From positions 109,559-173,558 of the forward strand of contig NZ_JAAGSC010000039.1 in assembly GCF_010499265.1 (NCBI RefSeq): a stretch of 64,000 bases of DNA, in the 5' to 3' direction. Below are positions 37,414 through 45,729 of this stretch, one piece after another. The position numbers and the translations under genes were made by a program. Below the pieces are notes generated by a model that saw only the letters and a program-made list of their open reading frames with translations, was not told where the DNA came from and did not search any database. The stretch is from Wenzhouxiangella limi (GTDB lineage Bacteria > Pseudomonadota > Gammaproteobacteria > Xanthomonadales > Wenzhouxiangellaceae). Position 1 is the stretch's first letter; each line of letters starts with the position of its first letter.

Positions 37414-38499
37414 TTACGCCAACCAGTCCCTGAATGGTTGTTCGAATCGTTCGAAGTCTACCAGAAAGGCATCGTGTCCCTGGACCGACGGCAGGGCCTC
37501 GAAGGTGACCTCCGAGCCGCTGGATTCGAGCGCGCCGGCCAGGTCGCGCTGCTGGTGCAAGGGGAAAAGAATGTCGGTTTCGACCCCGATGACCAGGGCA
37601 TGGCCGGTAAAGCAACGCCGGAACAGGTTTTTGAGCGTTTCGTCGCTGTCGCAGGCGTCGAACAGGTCCATCGCCCGCGACAGGTAGAGATAGCTGCACG
37701 GGTCGAACTGGCCGACAAACTTGCGCGCGTGGGTCTCGAGGTAGGATTCGACGTCAAAGCGCATGCCGAACAGGGTCGACGGAAAGTAATCCTGGCGCTT
37801 GCGGCCGAAACGGCGCTGCCATTCACCAGCGGATCGGTAGGTGATCATGCCGAGTTTGCGCGCCAGGCGCATGCCCACTTCCGGCCATTCATCTTCGCTG
37901 TAGTCGCCGTTGTGGAAATTGCGGTCGGTGACGATGGCTTCGCGCTGCAAAGAGCGTATCGAGATCGCAAAAGGCGTGGCCGAGCAGGCCGTCGAGATCA
38001 GTCCCAGGCGCGCGGTGCTGCCGGGATACTGCTTGAGCCAGGCCAGCGCGGTGAATCCGCCCATCGACGGACCGATGACCGCATACAGTTTGCCGATCCC
38101 CAAATGGTCGGTGACCAGGCGCGTTGCCCGGGCGATGTCCTCGATGGCCAGTTCCGGAAAGTGCAGACGCCAGGGTTTGCCGGTGGCCGGGTTGATGCTG
38201 GCCGGACCGGTCGAGCCCTTGCACGATCCCAGTGAGTTGGCGCAGATGACAAAGAAGCGATCTGTATCGATCGGCTTGCCCGGGCCGACCATATCCTCCC
38301 ACCAGCCGGGCGCCGGATCGACCGGGGAGGAGGCGGCGTGGGCGCCGGGGGACAGGCCGGTAAACAGCAAAATGGCGTTGTCGCGCGCCGGATTCAGCGT
38401 TCCCCAGGTCTCCCAGGCTATACGGAGGGCGGGCAGTTCGCCGCCACGGTACATCAGGAAAGGTTCTTCGATGTCCAGGTAGTGTGTAGCAGGACCCAT
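37414..38499 (-). CDS. metX: MetX-family acyltransferase, probably L-serine O-succinyltransferase
   Basis: This 361-residue alpha/beta-hydrolase acyltransferase has the nucleophile serine near 145 in GPSMGG, and late Asp and His in ETDILFPLHQQ and QGHDAFLVD. The family includes homoserine O-acetyltransferases. The signature LGSCKGSTGPASINPATGKP matches the Xanthomonadales subgroup that succinylates L-serine for cysteine synthesis better than typical MetX. The choice between Ser and homoserine is inferred from memory of those sequences. AGGA lies before the ATG and a TTATAA-type -10 just upstream. tRNA-Leu follows after 13 bp. Confidence 0.88.
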   Translation of the reverse strand: MGPATHYLDIEEPFLMYRGGELPALRIAWETWGTLNPARDNAILLFTGLSPGAHAASSPVDPAPGWWEDMVGPGKPIDTDRFFVICANSLGSCKGSTGPASINPATGKPWRLHFPELAIEDIARATRLVTDHLGIGKLYAVIGPSMGGFTALAWLKQYPGSTARLGLISTACSATPFAISIRSLQREAIVTDRNFHNGDYSEDEWPEVGMRLARKLGMITYRSAGEWQRRFGRKRQDYFPSTLFGMRFDVESYLETHARKFVGQFDPCSYLYLSRAMDLFDACDSDETLKNLFRRCFTGHALVIGVETDILFPLHQQRDLAGALESSGSEVTFEALPSVQGHDAFLVDFERFEQPFRDWLA

Positions 38500-38522
38500 G
38501 CGTCCTTTATAACCGATCCGTC

Positions 38523-38559
38523 AAAAAAAATGCCATGCCCCGGCGGTCGAGGCATGGCA
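38523..38559 (-). terminator. Rho-independent terminator of ompW
   Basis: On the minus strand, TGCCATGCC and GGCATGGCA form a 9-bp stem followed directly by eight T residues. It lies about 45 bases past the ompW stop and just before metX, which separates the two same-strand genes. Confidence 0.9.
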
Positions 38560-38604
38560 AGCAAAGACACATTTGGAAAATGTGCTTTTTGGAGGAGACG
38601 GTGT

Positions 38605-39285
38605 CTAGAAGCGGAACCCCACTGCGGCCGAGACGACCATCGGGTCGATGTCGGCCTTGATCCGGCTGACGACTTCGCCGTCGGCGGTCTGGGTCTTGAT
38701 CTTGGCGTCCGCTTCGATCTGGATATATCGCAGGTTCAGGTTCAGGAACATCGTGTCGCTGATGTCGAAGTCGGCACCCAGCTGCAGGGCCACGCCGAAC
38801 GAGTCGTCGATCGACAGGCTGGACGGTCCGCCCAGGGCGCCGTCGAGGGTCTCGGTGGCGTCTTCACTGAAGAAGATGGTGTAGTTCAGGCCGACGCCGG
38901 CATACGGGCGGAAGGCCGCGCCCGGCATGAAGTGGTACTGCAGGCTGAGCGTCGGCGGCAGGTGCTTGGTTTCACCCAGCTTGCCGGCGCCGTCGAGAAC
39001 GCCTGCCGCGTCGATATCGTGCTCGAACGGCCAAGAGGCCAGCACTTCGAAGCCGATATGGTCGGTGGCCATGTAGGTCAGTTCGACGATCGGGCGGGTG
39101 TTGTTGCCCACGTCGATCTGGTAGCCCTCGAGAGTATCGCCGCCAACGACCAGATTGCCGCTGTCGGTATCGGGGCTGACGTAACCCAGGCCGACGCGAG
39201 CCAGCCAGTCACCGGCCCCCTGGGCCATGACGTTGGCTGAAAACAGGCCGGCGACCGCGACAGTTGTTAGGGTGCGGATCATCAT
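38605..39285 (-). CDS. ompW: Outer membrane protein OmpW
   Basis: This 226-residue eight-stranded beta-barrel has a signal peptide (cleavage after MAQ-like residues near 22). OmpW features include GLGYVSPDTDSG, PTLSLQYHF and FRPYAGVGLNYTIFF, and the C-terminal phenylalanine needed for barrel assembly. OmpW forms a small hydrophobic channel and is often controlled by FNR or iron. The ribosome site GGAGAGAGGAG is strong. An FNR-type box lies 72 bases upstream and a strong terminator follows. Confidence 0.94.
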   Translation of the reverse strand: MMIRTLTTVAVAGLFSANVMAQGAGDWLARVGLGYVSPDTDSGNLVVGGDTLEGYQIDVGNNTRPIVELTYMATDHIGFEVLASWPFEHDIDAAGVLDGAGKLGETKHLPPTLSLQYHFMPGAAFRPYAGVGLNYTIFFSEDATETLDGALGGPSSLSIDDSFGVALQLGADFDISDTMFLNLNLRYIQIEADAKIKTQTADGEVVSRIKADIDPMVVSAAVGFRF

Positions 39286-39356
39286 GACTCTCCTCTCTCC
39301 GTCGTTAGTGTGGAATATATGACACTCAGCTTACGCTTTGGCTGCGCGACAGGAAT

Positions 39357-39370
39357 TGATCGTGGTCAAA
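39357..39370. promoter_or_regulatory. FNR/ANR-type binding site in the ompW-photolyase gap
   Basis: TTGATCGTGGTCAA differs from the palindromic consensus TTGAT-N4-ATCAA at one base. It lies between the divergent ompW (start 39285) and photolyase (start 39416) genes. A TATATT element at 39320-39315 could serve as the ompW -10, with a poor -35, which would suit an activator. ompW is a known FNR target in enterics. Confidence 0.55.
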
Positions 39371-39415
39371 ATTCAGGTGTATTGAGCGCCGTTTTTTAAT
39401 AATTTGGAGAGCATC

Positions 39416-40942
39416 ATGGCCAGACTGGGATTGATTTTCGGCGATCAGCTCAACCTCGATCACGCACTGCTGGATGCGCTGGACCCGGCTTGCGACCGCC
39501 TGCTGATGGGCGAACTGGTCGCGGAGACCGAGTATGTCCGCCATCACGGCAAAAAGATCGCCCTGATCTTTTCCGCCATGCGCCACTTTCGCGACGAGCT
39601 GGAGCAGGCCGGCTGGTCGGTGACCTACCACGTCTTCGACCCCGACAGCGACATCCGCTCTTTCACCGATCTGGTGCGTTGGGCGAGCGCGGCCGAGGGC
39701 GTTGACACGCTGCTTGTCGCCTGGCCGGGCGAGTGGCGGCTGCTGGAAGAAGTCCGCGCCTGGGAACAGGAGCTGGGCGTTGCCGTTAGCGTGCTGCCCG
39801 ATACCCGCTTTCTTGGCGCATTGGAAGACTTCGAGCGCTGGGCGCGGGGGCGCAAGCAGCTGCGCATGGAGTACTTTTATCGCCCCATGCGGCGGCGCAC
39901 CGGGCTGCTGATGGAAGACGACCAGCCGGTCGGCGGCAGCTGGAACTTCGACGCCGACAATCGCAAGCGCTGGCGGGGTGATCCGCCTGCGGCCCGGCCG
40001 ATGCGGTTCACGCCGGACGCGACCACCGACGAAGTCCTGGCGCTGGTTGACAAGCGCATCCCGCATTTCGGCGTTCTCGAGGGCTTCGATTACCCGGTTA
40101 CGCGCGCCCAGGCGCGGCGTGCCCTGGCGCATTTTGTGTCCGCAGCGCTGCCGTATTTCGGCGATTTTCAGGATGCCCTGCCGGACGACGAGGACTACCT
40201 GTTTCACAGCCGGCTGTCGAGCAGCCTGAATCTGGGGCTGCTGTCGCCGATGGAGGTCTGCAGGGCCGCCGAGCAGGCCTGGCGGGATGGACAGGCCCCG
40301 CTCAACGCGGTCGAAGGCTTCATTCGCCAGATCATCGGCTGGCGCGAATACATCCGCGGCATCTACTGGCTGAAAATGCCCGACTATGCCGATCTCAATG
40401 CGCTGGGCAACGATCAGCCGCTGCCGGACTGGTACTGGACCGGCAAGACGCAGATGCGCTGCCTGGCGCGCGCGATCGATGCCACCCGCCAAAACGCCTA
40501 CGCCCATCATATCCAGCGGCTGATGGTCACCGGCAACTTCGCCCTGCTGCTGGGCGTGGTCCCGAGAGAAATCTGCGAGTGGTACCTGGCGGTGTATGCC
40601 GACGCCTACGACTGGGTCGAACTACCCAATACGCTGGGGATGGTGATGCACGCCGACGGCGGGCTGCTGGCCTCCAAGCCCTATGCGGCCAGCGGCAAGT
40701 ACATCCAGCGCATGGGCGATCACTGCGCCCACTGCCGCTACCGCGTCGCCAACACCGTGGGCGAGGACGCCTGTCCGTTCAACGCGCTGTACTGGGATTT
40801 CCTCGACCGTCATCGCGAGCGATTCGAGCGCAATCCGCGCATGACGATGATGTATCGAAACGTCGACCGGATGGACGCCGAACGGCTCAGCGCCATTCGC
40901 GAACGAGCCCGCGAGATTCGCGAGCAGGTCGAGCGCTTTTAG
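39416..40942 (+). CDS. Fe-S bacterial cryptochrome/photolyase (FeS-BCP family)
   Basis: This 508-residue flavoprotein belongs to the deoxyribodipyrimidine photolyase-related family (CryB/PhrB type), whose characterised members repair (6-4) photoproducts or act as light sensors. The N-terminal antenna domain (GLIFGDQLNLDHALL) leads to a helical FAD domain (VEGFIRQIIGWREYIRGIYW). Cysteines in QMRCLA, DHCAHCRY and EDACPFN match the four ligands of the [4Fe-4S] cluster. ATG 39416 has GGAG 6 bases upstream; the TTG at 39404 is less likely. It stands alone, divergent from ompW. Confidence 0.93.
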   Translation: MARLGLIFGDQLNLDHALLDALDPACDRLLMGELVAETEYVRHHGKKIALIFSAMRHFRDELEQAGWSVTYHVFDPDSDIRSFTDLVRWASAAEGVDTLLVAWPGEWRLLEEVRAWEQELGVAVSVLPDTRFLGALEDFERWARGRKQLRMEYFYRPMRRRTGLLMEDDQPVGGSWNFDADNRKRWRGDPPAARPMRFTPDATTDEVLALVDKRIPHFGVLEGFDYPVTRAQARRALAHFVSAALPYFGDFQDALPDDEDYLFHSRLSSSLNLGLLSPMEVCRAAEQAWRDGQAPLNAVEGFIRQIIGWREYIRGIYWLKMPDYADLNALGNDQPLPDWYWTGKTQMRCLARAIDATRQNAYAHHIQRLMVTGNFALLLGVVPREICEWYLAVYADAYDWVELPNTLGMVMHADGGLLASKPYAASGKYIQRMGDHCAHCRYRVANTVGEDACPFNALYWDFLDRHRERFERNPRMTMMYRNVDRMDAERLSAIRERAREIREQVERF

Positions 40943-40970
40943 CGGAAAGGTGGACGGCGAAGGCTGAGCT

Positions 40971-41240
40971 CTAGAGCGGCTCTTTGAGCTGCGTCGTACC
41001 GATGCCGCGCTCGGGCAGCAGGACCGGGATGCCCTCTTCGACGGCATACACCACCTTGCCATCGCGGGTGATCAGGGCGGCGGTCAGCGCCTGCTCCACC
41101 GCCTCGCCGTCGACGAACTGGATATCGCCGGCGGCGATGCTGTCGTTGAGGGTCTTGAGTTTGTCGCGCGACAGCGGCAGCAGCGGCTCGTGGCTGACCG
41201 GGCAGCACAGGATATCGAGGAGATGATCGGGAAGGCTCAT
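40971..41240 (-). CDS. Trm112/YcaR-like small protein
   Basis: This 89-residue protein has the Trm112 features LLDILCCPVSHEPL and, near the C-terminus, VYAVEEGIPVLLPE. Trm112-like proteins activate methyltransferases in eukaryotes and archaea; in bacteria the role is uncertain. Only one cysteine pair is present, and the zinc-type CPVC motif reads CPVS. An insertion of about 20 residues separates the halves. The start at 41240 (MSLPDHLL) is chosen over the longer frame. It converges with the photolyase gene. Confidence 0.85.
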   Translation of the reverse strand: MSLPDHLLDILCCPVSHEPLLPLSRDKLKTLNDSIAAGDIQFVDGEAVEQALTAALITRDGKVVYAVEEGIPVLLPERGIGTTQLKEPL

Positions 41241-41367
41241 GCTGGATAGTTTAACCGAGCGCCGCTGAAGATGGTGCGAGAGCGCACGCCAATGGCCGCG
41301 CTGCGACCTGTGGCGCCAGCTTCGGCCTGCTACCATAGCGCGCCTGACCGATCAGGAGTAAGCCAGC

Positions 41368-41862
41368 ATGCAGACCGGCCCACGGGTGGGCGTGATCATG
41401 GGGTCGCAAAGCGACTGGGACACCATGCGTCATGCCAGCGAAATCCTGGCGGAACTGGACGTCGATCACGAGTGCCGGGTGGTCTCGGCCCACCGCACGC
41501 CCGACGCCATGTTCGAGTATGCGCAAGAGGCAGCCGAGCGCGGTTTGAAGGTCATCATCGCCGGCGCCGGCGGCGCCGCCCATCTGCCGGGCATGGTCGC
41601 CAGCAAGACCCATCTGCCGGTGCTCGGCGTGCCGGTACAGTCGCGCACCCTCAACGGACTGGATTCGCTGCTTTCGATCGCCCAGATGCCTGGCGGCATA
41701 CCCGTCGGCACGCTGGCCATCGGCAAGGCCGGGGCCAGGAACGCCGGGCTGTTGGCGGTCTCGATGCTGGCCGCTTTCGACCCCGAGTTCGCTGAACGCT
41801 ACATCGCCTGGCGCGAGCGCCAGACCGAGCGCGTGCTGGCCAACCCCGTACCGGGAAGCTGA
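41368..41862 (+). CDS. purE: N5-carboxyaminoimidazole ribonucleotide mutase PurE
   Basis: PurE converts N5-CAIR to CAIR in purine synthesis. The 164-residue protein has the active-site loop [10 protein letters not shown], the catalytic histidine in [12 protein letters not shown], and [11 protein letters not shown]. It is the class I (PurK-dependent) type. purK follows after 7 bp, so the two form an operon. Upstream sequence holds only a weak promoter candidate. Confidence 0.97.
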   Translation: MQTGPRVGVIMGSQSDWDTMRHASEILAELDVDHECRVVSAHRTPDAMFEYAQEAAERGLKVIIAGAGGAAHLPGMVASKTHLPVLGVPVQSRTLNGLDSLLSIAQMPGGIPVGTLAIGKAGARNAGLLAVSMLAAFDPEFAERYIAWRERQTERVLANPVPGS

Positions 41863-41869
41863 AAAGCGC

Positions 41870-42985
41870 ATGCACGTGGGAATCCTGGGCGCCGGGCAGC
41901 TGGCGCGCATGATGGCCGAAGCCGGCGGCCCGCTGGGCCTGTCGTTTTCTTTCCTCGATCCCTCGGCCGATGCCTGCGCCGGTGAGCTGGGCCGGCTGTA
42001 CGTGGGGCAGTGGGACGATTCGTCCGCGCTCCAGGCCCTGGCCGAGTGCGATCGGGTCACCGCCGATTTCGAGAACGTGCCGGCCGCGGTGCTGGCGCGG
42101 CTGGCCGAGCAGGTCGCCGTGCGACCGCCGGCGCGCGCTTTCGCCGCCGGCCAGGACCGGCTGGAGGAAAAGGCGCTGCTTGAAGGGCTGGGCATCCCCG
42201 TCGCCCCGGTCGCGGCCGTGAACACTCGCCCTGATCTGCTGGCGGCGGTCGAGCGGATCGGACTGCCGGCCGTCCTCAAGACCCGCCGCCTGGGCTACGA
42301 CGGCAAGGGTCAGGCGGTTTTAGAGAGCCACGAAGACCTGGAGCCGGCCTGGCAGAGGCTGGGCGGCCAGGCGCTGATCCTGGAGGGCTGGATCGACTTC
42401 GACTTCGAGTGCGCCCAGACCGCGGTGCGGTCGGCCAGCGGGGAGGTGCGCTGTTACCCCCTGACCCGGACGGTTCACAGCGACGGCATTCTTCGGCTGG
42501 CGGCCAGCCCGGCCGGCGTGTCCGCCGAGTTGGCCGGGCAGGCGAGCGCCGCGGTCACGACCCTGCTCGAGGCCCTGGATTACGTCGGTTGCCTGACCCT
42601 GGAGTTGTTCGCGGCCGGCTCCGAACTGATCGCCAATGAATACGCGCCGCGCCCGCACAACTCGGCCCACTGGACGATCGAGGGGGCGGTGACCTCGCAG
42701 TTCGAAAACCACCTGCGCGCGGTCTGCGACCTGCCGCTGGGCAGCGCGGCCGCGCGCGGCGTGGCGCTGATGTTCAACTGGCTCGGCGCCATGCCCGAGC
42801 GCGCAAAGCTGCTGGCGGTGCCGGGGCTGGCCTGGCACGACTACCACAAGCAGCCCCGACCGGGCCGCAAGGTCGGCCACGCCACGCTGGTGGCTGCCGA
42901 TCAGGCGAGTTTGTCCGAGGCGCTGGAGGCCCTCAAGCCGCTGCTGGATCGCGACACCGCAGGGCTGTTGGGCCGGCTCGGATAG
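41870..42985 (+). CDS. purK: N5-carboxyaminoimidazole ribonucleotide synthase PurK
   Basis: PurK is an ATP-grasp ligase that makes N5-CAIR from AIR, ATP and bicarbonate. The 371-residue protein starts with GILGAGQLARMMAEAG, has FENVP near 65-70, the ATP-grasp lysine region VLKTRRLGYDGKGQAV, and EYAPRPHNSAHWTIEGA. It is coupled to purE. Directly after the stop begins the long repeat-filled gap 42986-43780. Confidence 0.97.
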   Translation: MHVGILGAGQLARMMAEAGGPLGLSFSFLDPSADACAGELGRLYVGQWDDSSALQALAECDRVTADFENVPAAVLARLAEQVAVRPPARAFAAGQDRLEEKALLEGLGIPVAPVAAVNTRPDLLAAVERIGLPAVLKTRRLGYDGKGQAVLESHEDLEPAWQRLGGQALILEGWIDFDFECAQTAVRSASGEVRCYPLTRTVHSDGILRLAASPAGVSAELAGQASAAVTTLLEALDYVGCLTLELFAAGSELIANEYAPRPHNSAHWTIEGAVTSQFENHLRAVCDLPLGSAAARGVALMFNWLGAMPERAKLLAVPGLAWHDYHKQPRPGRKVGHATLVAADQASLSEALEALKPLLDRDTAGLLGRLG

Positions 42986-42994
42986 GGGTGGTGG

Positions 42995-43212
42995 CCGGCA
43001 GCGAGGGGTAGGCGCTGTCCCCGACCGCCGGGCCAGCGCTGCTGGTGGCGGACCCCGGGGAAAGTGGCTTTTGGGTGCCGGGCGAATGGCGCTGGCGAGC
43101 GTTCTGGTCGGGGGCGCGCTGTTGGCGAGATCGCCTGTTCGGGCCGGCGGATGGCCGGGTGCCGCGTTCCGGGCCCTATGGTCGGGGACAGCGCCCACCC
43201 CTCACTGCCCGG
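42995..43212. repeat. Long imperfect inverted repeat after purK
   Basis: Arms at 42995-43026 and 43180-43212 are reverse complements over about 32 bases with three differences. The best-conserved core is GGCGCTGTCCCCGACC on the left arm. They flank about 150 bp of GC-rich sequence without a credible gene. The layout resembles a small non-coding insertion, but no target duplication is evident. Confidence 0.7.
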
Positions 43213-43226
43213 AAGGATGGCGGCTT

Positions 43227-43490
43227 GTTCCAAAGAACATCCGCATCACCACCAACATGTCAGATCGGGTGGGTACGGGTGGGTACGGGTGGGTACGGGT
43301 GGCGGCGGGTTGGCGGCGGCGCGGGCAGTCCAGCGCCGTCTCCGCTCCTCACTTCGGCGGGATGCCTATCCGAGGCGATTGATGCCAGTTCCAAAGAACA
43401 TCTGCATCACCACCAACATGTCAGATCGGGTGGGTGCGGGTGCCGCCGGGTTGGAGGCGGCGCGGAACAGCCAGCGCCCCATCCGTCGCT
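43227..43490. repeat. Direct repeat unit with internal 10-bp tandem copies
   Basis: Bases 43227-43274 recur at 43388-43435 (48 bases, one difference, offset 161), and similarity continues in weaker form for about 60 more bases. The first copy carries three tandem copies of GGGTACGGGT (43271-43300) absent from the second. Both contain CATGTCAGATCGGGTGGGT, whose core also lies upstream of flhA at 41-53. With only two copies and no equal spacers, this is not a CRISPR. Confidence 0.8.
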
Positions 43491-43599
43491 CGCGTTAGCA
43501 GGAAGCCCTCTCCATGGCTGATCCAATAAAGCAGCGTCGAGGCAATGTGCGCGGCACCCAGGCGCCACCATCACCTCCCGCCTGCAAAACGCCGATCGC

Positions 43600-43735
43600 C
43601 GCCGCAAACCCGGCGGCACCCGTACCCGCCCGAGCAGGCGCCGCCCATACCCGACCGATCCGGCGCCACGTAACCTCGGCCTGATCCGGCACCACCCGTA
43701 CCCGCTTGATCCGGCAGCACCCAACACGCGTCCGA
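43600..43735. repeat. Degenerate copies of the same repeat family upstream of the argD-type gene's 3' end
   Basis: CACCCGTACCCGC occurs twice (near 43617 and 43687), and GATCCGGCACCACCCG/GATCCGGCAGCACCCA motifs follow in tandem. Read on the minus strand these resemble the GGGTACGGGTG and GATCGGGTG blocks of the other copies. Frames across 43407-43797 are low-complexity translations of the repeat and I do not call a gene. Confidence 0.6.
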
Positions 43736-43780
43736 TTACCCCACCAAGCGCGGATGCCCTGAAAAGCATCGAGCGGCCGC

Positions 43781-44971
43781 TTAGACCGTGGCGGCAAATT
43801 TCTCCCGGACCAGATCGGCGACGATCTCGACGATCAGGTCGATCTGCGCGTCGTCGACGATCAGCGGCGGCAGCAGGCGGATGACGTTGCCGCGGGTGAT
43901 GTTGAGGATCAGGCCGCGCGCCATGGCGGCGTCCTTGAGTTCGCCGGCGGCCTCGGAAAGCTCGACCCCGACCATCAGCCCGCGGCCGCGGATATCGACC
44001 ACGCCTTCGACGCCGGCCAGCGCGCGGCGCAGACCCGCGAGCAGGCGCTTGCCGGCGCGTTCGGCCTGCGCCGGGATATTGACCTCCGCCATAATGGCGA
44101 GCACCTCCAGCGCCACCCGGCAGGCCAGCGGATTGCCGCCGAAGGTGGTGCCGTGGGAGCCGGGGGCGAGCAGGGCGGCGACGTGTTCGCGGGCCAGGCA
44201 GGCGCCGATCGGCACGCCGTTGCCGAGCGCCTTGGCCACCGTGATCACGTCCGGCAGCAGGCCGGTCTCGTGCTGGAAGGCGAACCAGCGCCCGGTGCGG
44301 CCGATGCCGGCCTGGATTTCGTCAAGCATCAGCAGCGCATCGTGCCGGTCGCACAAGTCTCGCAGCGCGCTCAGGTAACCGTCGGGCGGCACGCGAACGC
44401 CGCCCTCGCCCTGGATCGGCTCGACCAGCGCCGCGACCAGGTTCGGGTGCTGCTCGAAGGCCTCGGCTGCGGCTTCGCGGTCGCCGAAAGGCACCCGCAC
44501 GAAACCCTCGACCAGCGGCCCGAAGCCGGCCTGGATGGTGCTGTTGCCCGAGGCGCTGAGCGCGGCCAGGGTGCGGCCGTGAAAACTGTCGCTGGCGACC
44601 AGCACGGCGGGTTGCTCGATGCCGCGCGCATGGGCGTGGCGCCGGGCCAGCTTGAGCGCGCACTCGATCGCCTCGGCGCCGGAGTTGGCGATGAAAGCTC
44701 GATCCAGGCCGCTGATCTCGGCCAGCCGCTCGGCCAGCCGCTCCTGCTCGGGAATGCGCACGATATTGGCGGTGTGGATGAGCTTGCCGGCCTGGTCGGC
44801 CAGGGCGGCGGCGATACGGGGATGGGCGTGGCCCAGGCTGCAGACGGCGATGCCGCTGAGCGCGTCGAGATAGCGGCGATTCTGGTCGTCGTAAAGCCAC
44901 GCGCCGTCGCCGCGCACCAGGGCGACGGGCATTCTGACGTAGGTATCGAACAGGTGCGACATGGTCGCCAT
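43781..44971 (-). CDS. argD: Class III PLP aminotransferase, ArgD type (acetylornithine aminotransferase)
   Basis: This 396-residue PLP enzyme probably acts on N-acetylornithine in arginine synthesis, and may also act on succinyl-diaminopimelate or succinylornithine. Motifs: YLDALSGIAVCSLGHAHP, ANSGAEAIECALKLAR, SFHGRTLAALSA, PIQGEGGVRVP, LLMLDEIQAGIGRTG, and the Schiff-base lysine in ITVAKALGNG. It begins at ATG 44971 or 44962 (MSHLFDTY). It stands alone next to a repeat-filled gap, not in an arg operon, so the exact substrate is uncertain. Confidence 0.88.
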   Translation of the reverse strand: MATMSHLFDTYVRMPVALVRGDGAWLYDDQNRRYLDALSGIAVCSLGHAHPRIAAALADQAGKLIHTANIVRIPEQERLAERLAEISGLDRAFIANSGAEAIECALKLARRHAHARGIEQPAVLVASDSFHGRTLAALSASGNSTIQAGFGPLVEGFVRVPFGDREAAAEAFEQHPNLVAALVEPIQGEGGVRVPPDGYLSALRDLCDRHDALLMLDEIQAGIGRTGRWFAFQHETGLLPDVITVAKALGNGVPIGACLAREHVAALLAPGSHGTTFGGNPLACRVALEVLAIMAEVNIPAQAERAGKRLLAGLRRALAGVEGVVDIRGRGLMVGVELSEAAGELKDAAMARGLILNITRGNVIRLLPPLIVDDAQIDLIVEIVADLVREKFAATV

Positions 44972-45033
44972 TGTAGGGCCACAGCGGGCCGGCCGCGAGG
45001 GCCGGCCCGCTGGTGTTTACGAAAGACCCGGCC

Positions 45034-45612
45034 TTACTTCAGATTCGAGGCGACGAAGTCCCAGTTGACCAGTTTCCAGAACGCCTCCAGATACTTGGGA
45101 CGGGCGTTGCGGTAGTCGACGTAGTAGGCGTGCTCCCAGACGTCGCAGGTCAGCAACGGCGTGGCCGCCCCGGTCAGCGGCGTTTCGGCATCGTCGGTGT
45201 TGTCGATTTCCAGGCTGCCGTCGGGATTCTGTACCAGCCAGGTCCAGCCGGAGCCGAAGTTGCCCACGGCGCTGGCGTTGAACTTTTCGACGAACTGATC
45301 GAACGAGCCGAAGTCGCGGTTGATCAATTCGGCCAGCTTGCCGGTCGGCGCACCGCCGCCATTGGGACTCAGGCAGTGCCAGTAGAAGGTGTGGTTCCAG
45401 ACCTGGGCGGCGTTGTTGAACAGCCCGCCGCTGGACGAGCGGATGATTTCTTCGAGCGACTGGTTGGCCATGTCGGTGCCTTCGACCAGGCCGTTGAGCT
45501 TGTCGACGTAGGTCTGATGGTGCTTGCCATAGTGGTACTCCAGCGTTTCGGCCGAGATGTGCGGCTCGAGCGCATTCTTGGCGTAGGGCAGTTCGGGAAG
45601 GGAAAAAGCCAT
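45034..45612 (-). CDS. sodB: Fe-type superoxide dismutase SodB
   Basis: This 192-residue cytoplasmic enzyme dismutates superoxide. Metal ligands sit in [15 protein letters not shown] (His27), [10 protein letters not shown] (His74), and the C-terminal [11 protein letters not shown] (Asp and His). The HCLSPNGGG loop and overall sequence fit the iron rather than the manganese type. The ribosome site TAGGAG lies 7 bases before ATG 45612. It is transcribed on the same strand as rnt, 117 bp downstream of it. Confidence 0.96.
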   Translation of the reverse strand: MAFSLPELPYAKNALEPHISAETLEYHYGKHHQTYVDKLNGLVEGTDMANQSLEEIIRSSSGGLFNNAAQVWNHTFYWHCLSPNGGGAPTGKLAELINRDFGSFDQFVEKFNASAVGNFGSGWTWLVQNPDGSLEIDNTDDAETPLTGAATPLLTCDVWEHAYYVDYRNARPKYLEAFWKLVNWDFVASNLK

Positions 45613-45729
45613 TGCAAACTCCTAAAGTGGTGATGTTTTGAATCAGGGAACCGACCTTATCTGAACAAACGTTGGGTCACGAACCAGCGACTTTCAAGGT
45701 AGCAGCCCGACGTCAACGACGCCGGATCA

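Noticed and set aside
38500-38522. SAM-type riboswitch before metX
   Set aside because: The space between the ompW terminator and the metX start is only a few tens of bases, too short for an aptamer.
43227-43435. CRISPR-like repeats
   Set aside because: Only two copies, 161 bp apart, with similarity running into the would-be spacer and no cas genes nearby.
43045-43797. Several 70-150 codon frames in the gap between purK and the argD-type gene
   Set aside because: They overlap each other on both strands, contain the direct repeats, have low-complexity Gly/Arg/Pro sequence and no ribosome site worth trusting.
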